A program made the position numbers and the translations under genes. From Viridibacterium sp047600765 (GTDB taxonomy: Bacteria > Pseudomonadota > Gammaproteobacteria > Burkholderiales > Rhodocyclaceae), in assembly GCA_047600765.1 (NCBI GenBank), contig JASGKF010000002.1, forward strand, positions 620,001 to 684,000: a stretch of 64,000 bases of DNA. The letters are read 5' to 3'. The notes under the pieces were generated by a model that did no database searches, was not told the DNA's origin, and worked only from the letters and a program-made list of their open reading frames with translations. Within the stretch, counting starts at the first letter, position 1. Each line of letters begins with the position of its first letter. This document shows positions 62,309-64,000 of this stretch, piece by piece.

Positions 62309-64000
62309 ATGGAAGTTTCCCGCATCCGCGCGCTGCGCGGCCCGAACCTCTGGAGTCGCCACACCTCGATCGAAGCCATCGTCAAATGCGACGCGGCGGA
62401 ATGCGAGCTGGAAGAGGGCTCGGCGTTTGACCAGCGCTTGCGCGAGCTTTTCCCGCTGCTGGGCGAGATCAAGGTCGTGGCATTCGGCGAACGCCGTTCG
62501 CTGGCCCATGTGCTGGAGACTGCGGCGCTGAGCCTGCAGGCGCAGGCAGGCTGTCCGGTGACCTTCAGCCGCACGACGACGACGCCCGACGAGGGCGTCT
62601 GGCAGGTGGTGGTGGAGTACAGCGAAGAAGAAGTCGGCCGCCTCGCCATGACCCTGGCCGAGCAGCTGATTGCTGCTGCATTGTCAGGTGACAGCTTCGA
62701 TCTGCCGGGCGCGCTGAAGAGCCTGCAGGATCTCGACGAAGACGTGCGCCTCGGGCCGTCCACGGGCTCCATCGTGCATGCCGCGATGGCGCGTGGCATT
62801 CCGTATCGCCGCCTCACCTCGGGCAGCATGGTGCAGTTCGGCTGGGGCAGCAAACAGCGCCGCATCCAGGCTGCCGAGATCGACCGCACCAGCGCCATTG
62901 CCGAGTCGATTGCACAGGACAAGGAACTCACCAAGAAGCTGCTCGAAGCCGCTGGCGTGCCGGTGCCCAAGGGCCGCCCTGCGCGCGATGCTGATGACGC
63001 CTGGGCGGCTGCCAACGAGATCGGCTTGCCGGTGGTGGTGAAGCCGCAGGATGGCAACCAGGGCAAGGGCGTGACCGTCAACATCACTACCCGCGAAGGA
63101 CTCGTTGCGGCGTACCAGACCGCGCACGAGATCAGTGATGACGTGCTCGTCGAGCGTTACCTGCCGGGCCATGATTTCCGCATGCTGGTGGTGGGCTCGC
63201 GCTTGGTCGCTGCGGCGCGCCGCGATCCACCGCTGGTGGTGGGGGATGGCGTGCATACCGTGCGCCAGCTGGTCGACGAAGTGAACAAGGACCCGCGTCG
63301 CGGTGAAGGTCATGCGACTTCGCTGACCAAGATCCGCTTCGACGACATTGCTGTCGCGCGACTCGAAATGCAGGGCTTGAAGCCGGACTCGGTGCCGGCC
63401 AAGGGTCTGCGCGTGATCCTGCGCAACAACGCCAACCTGTTGACAGGCGGCACCGCGACCGACGTCACCGACGATGTGCATCCCGATCTGGCTGCGCGTG
63501 CCGTCGCGGCGGCGCAGATGGTGGGGCTCGATGTTTGCGGCGTCGACGTGGTCTGCGAATCCGTGCTGCGCCCGCTCGAAGAACAGCATGGCGGCATCGT
63601 CGAAGTGAATGCTGCACCTGGCCTGCGCATGCACCTCTCGCCTTCGTTCGGCAAGGGCCGCGACGTGGGCGGTGCGATCGTTGGCGAGCTCTATGCGCCC
63701 GGCGACGATGGCCGCATTCCGGTGGTGGCCGTGACCGGCACCAACGGCAAGACCACCACGGTGCGCCTCACTGCGCACCTGCTCGGGGCTGCCGGCCTGC
63801 GTGTGGGCATGACCAACACCGACGGCATCTACGTGCAGGGCAAGCGCATCGACACGGGCGACTGCAGCGGCCCGCGCAGTGCGCGCAATGTGCTGGCGCA
63901 CCCTGACGTCGATGCAGCCGTCTTCGAGACGGCGCGCGGCGGCATGCTGCGTGAAGGCCTGGGCTTCGACCGCTGCAAGGTGGCCGTGGTGACCAACGTC
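62309..64000 (+). CDS. cphA: cyanophycin synthetase CphA (partial, cut by the window end)
   Basis: The first 564 residues of CphA are present, open to the last base. Domain order is intact: N-terminal domain (IRALRGPNLWSRHTSIEAIV), ATP-grasp (LGPSTGSIVHAA, VVKPQDGNQGKGVTVNI, ERYLPGHDFRMLVVG) and the start of the Mur-ligase domain with VAVTGTNGKTTTVRL (P-loop from residue 475) and ETARGGMLREGLGFDR. It polymerises Asp and Arg into cyanophycin, a cytoplasmic nitrogen store. ATG 62309 was chosen because it begins MEVSRIRALRGPN, the standard start. About one third of the protein is missing beyond the window. Confidence 0.93.
   Translation, partial: MEVSRIRALRGPNLWSRHTSIEAIVKCDAAECELEEGSAFDQRLRELFPLLGEIKVVAFGERRSLAHVLETAALSLQAQAGCPVTFSRTTTTPDEGVWQVVVEYSEEEVGRLAMTLAEQLIAAALSGDSFDLPGALKSLQDLDEDVRLGPSTGSIVHAAMARGIPYRRLTSGSMVQFGWGSKQRRIQAAEIDRTSAIAESIAQDKELTKKLLEAAGVPVPKGRPARDADDAWAAANEIGLPVVVKPQDGNQGKGVTVNITTREGLVAAYQTAHEISDDVLVERYLPGHDFRMLVVGSRLVAAARRDPPLVVGDGVHTVRQLVDEVNKDPRRGEGHATSLTKIRFDDIAVARLEMQGLKPDSVPAKGLRVILRNNANLLTGGTATDVTDDVHPDLAARAVAAAQMVGLDVCGVDVVCESVLRPLEEQHGGIVEVNAAPGLRMHLSPSFGKGRDVGGAIVGELYAPGDDGRIPVVAVTGTNGKTTTVRLTAHLLGAAGLRVGMTNTDGIYVQGKRIDTGDCSGPRSARNVLAHPDVDAAVFETARGGMLREGLGFDRCKVAVVTNV

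Overview
The window reads as a GC-rich betaproteobacterial chromosome. The signs are an RlmM-type rRNA methyltransferase end, an RhlE-type helicase, a tandem cyanophycin synthetase pair (degenerate copy followed by intact copy) with its companion ABC transporter and DUF1854 gene, and a giant YD-repeat protein with the N-terminus common in this class. I cannot name the genus; Rhodocyclales or Burkholderiales relatives are plausible. No tRNA, rRNA, CRISPR array or intact insertion sequence was seen.

Layout. 1-1850: end of rlmM and rhlE, closed by a strong bidirectional terminator. 1855-2997 (minus): a TPR protein. 3147-22371 (plus): one compact, translationally coupled flagellar-type type III secretion locus in the order fliQ-fliR-flhB-flhA-flgF-flgG-flgA-flgH-flgI-flgB-flgC-fliE-fliF-(unknown gene in the fliG slot)-fliH-fliI-fliJ-(fliK slot)-flgD-flgE-fliM/sctQ-like-fliN-fliO-fliP-fliA. 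It encodes export gate, ATPase, MS-ring, rod, P- and L-rings, hook and a sigma-28 factor. Within the window it has no recognisable FliG, stator (MotA/MotB), hook-filament junction proteins, cap, flagellin, FlgM or chemotaxis gene. flgF and flgG each carry a single extra base that breaks the frame.

22396-34584: a surface-glycan region. It holds an unknown small gene, six or seven glycosyltransferases of several folds, a GDP-mannose 3,5-epimerase-like enzyme, a nucleotide-sugar dehydrogenase with a fresh 24-bp tandem duplication, a lipoprotein, a SAM methyltransferase and a radical SAM protein. The minus-strand sugar genes overlap by a few bases and form one operon.

34597-54456: a polymorphic-toxin locus on the minus strand. 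A roughly 6,360-residue RHS/YD-repeat protein, split near its 3' end by one extra base, carries a central hierarchical array of beta-sandwich-like repeats, a LysM motif, a hydrophobic segment and a C-terminal tip with a possible His/Cys dyad. It is followed by a small AT-richer gene in the immunity position.

54666-64000: a TPR protein, then a five-gene minus-strand operon (ABC transporter with zinc ribbon, DUF1854 protein, secreted protein, CapA-type protein, DUF192 protein), divergent from two cyanophycin synthetase genes. The first of these has a destroyed Mur-ligase P-loop; the second is intact as far as the window edge.

The two least ordinary parts are the flagellum-derived apparatus without motor or filament genes, and the giant RHS protein with its repeated insert domains. 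Three single-base insertions (two in the rod genes, one in the RHS gene) should be checked against reads before biological conclusions are drawn.
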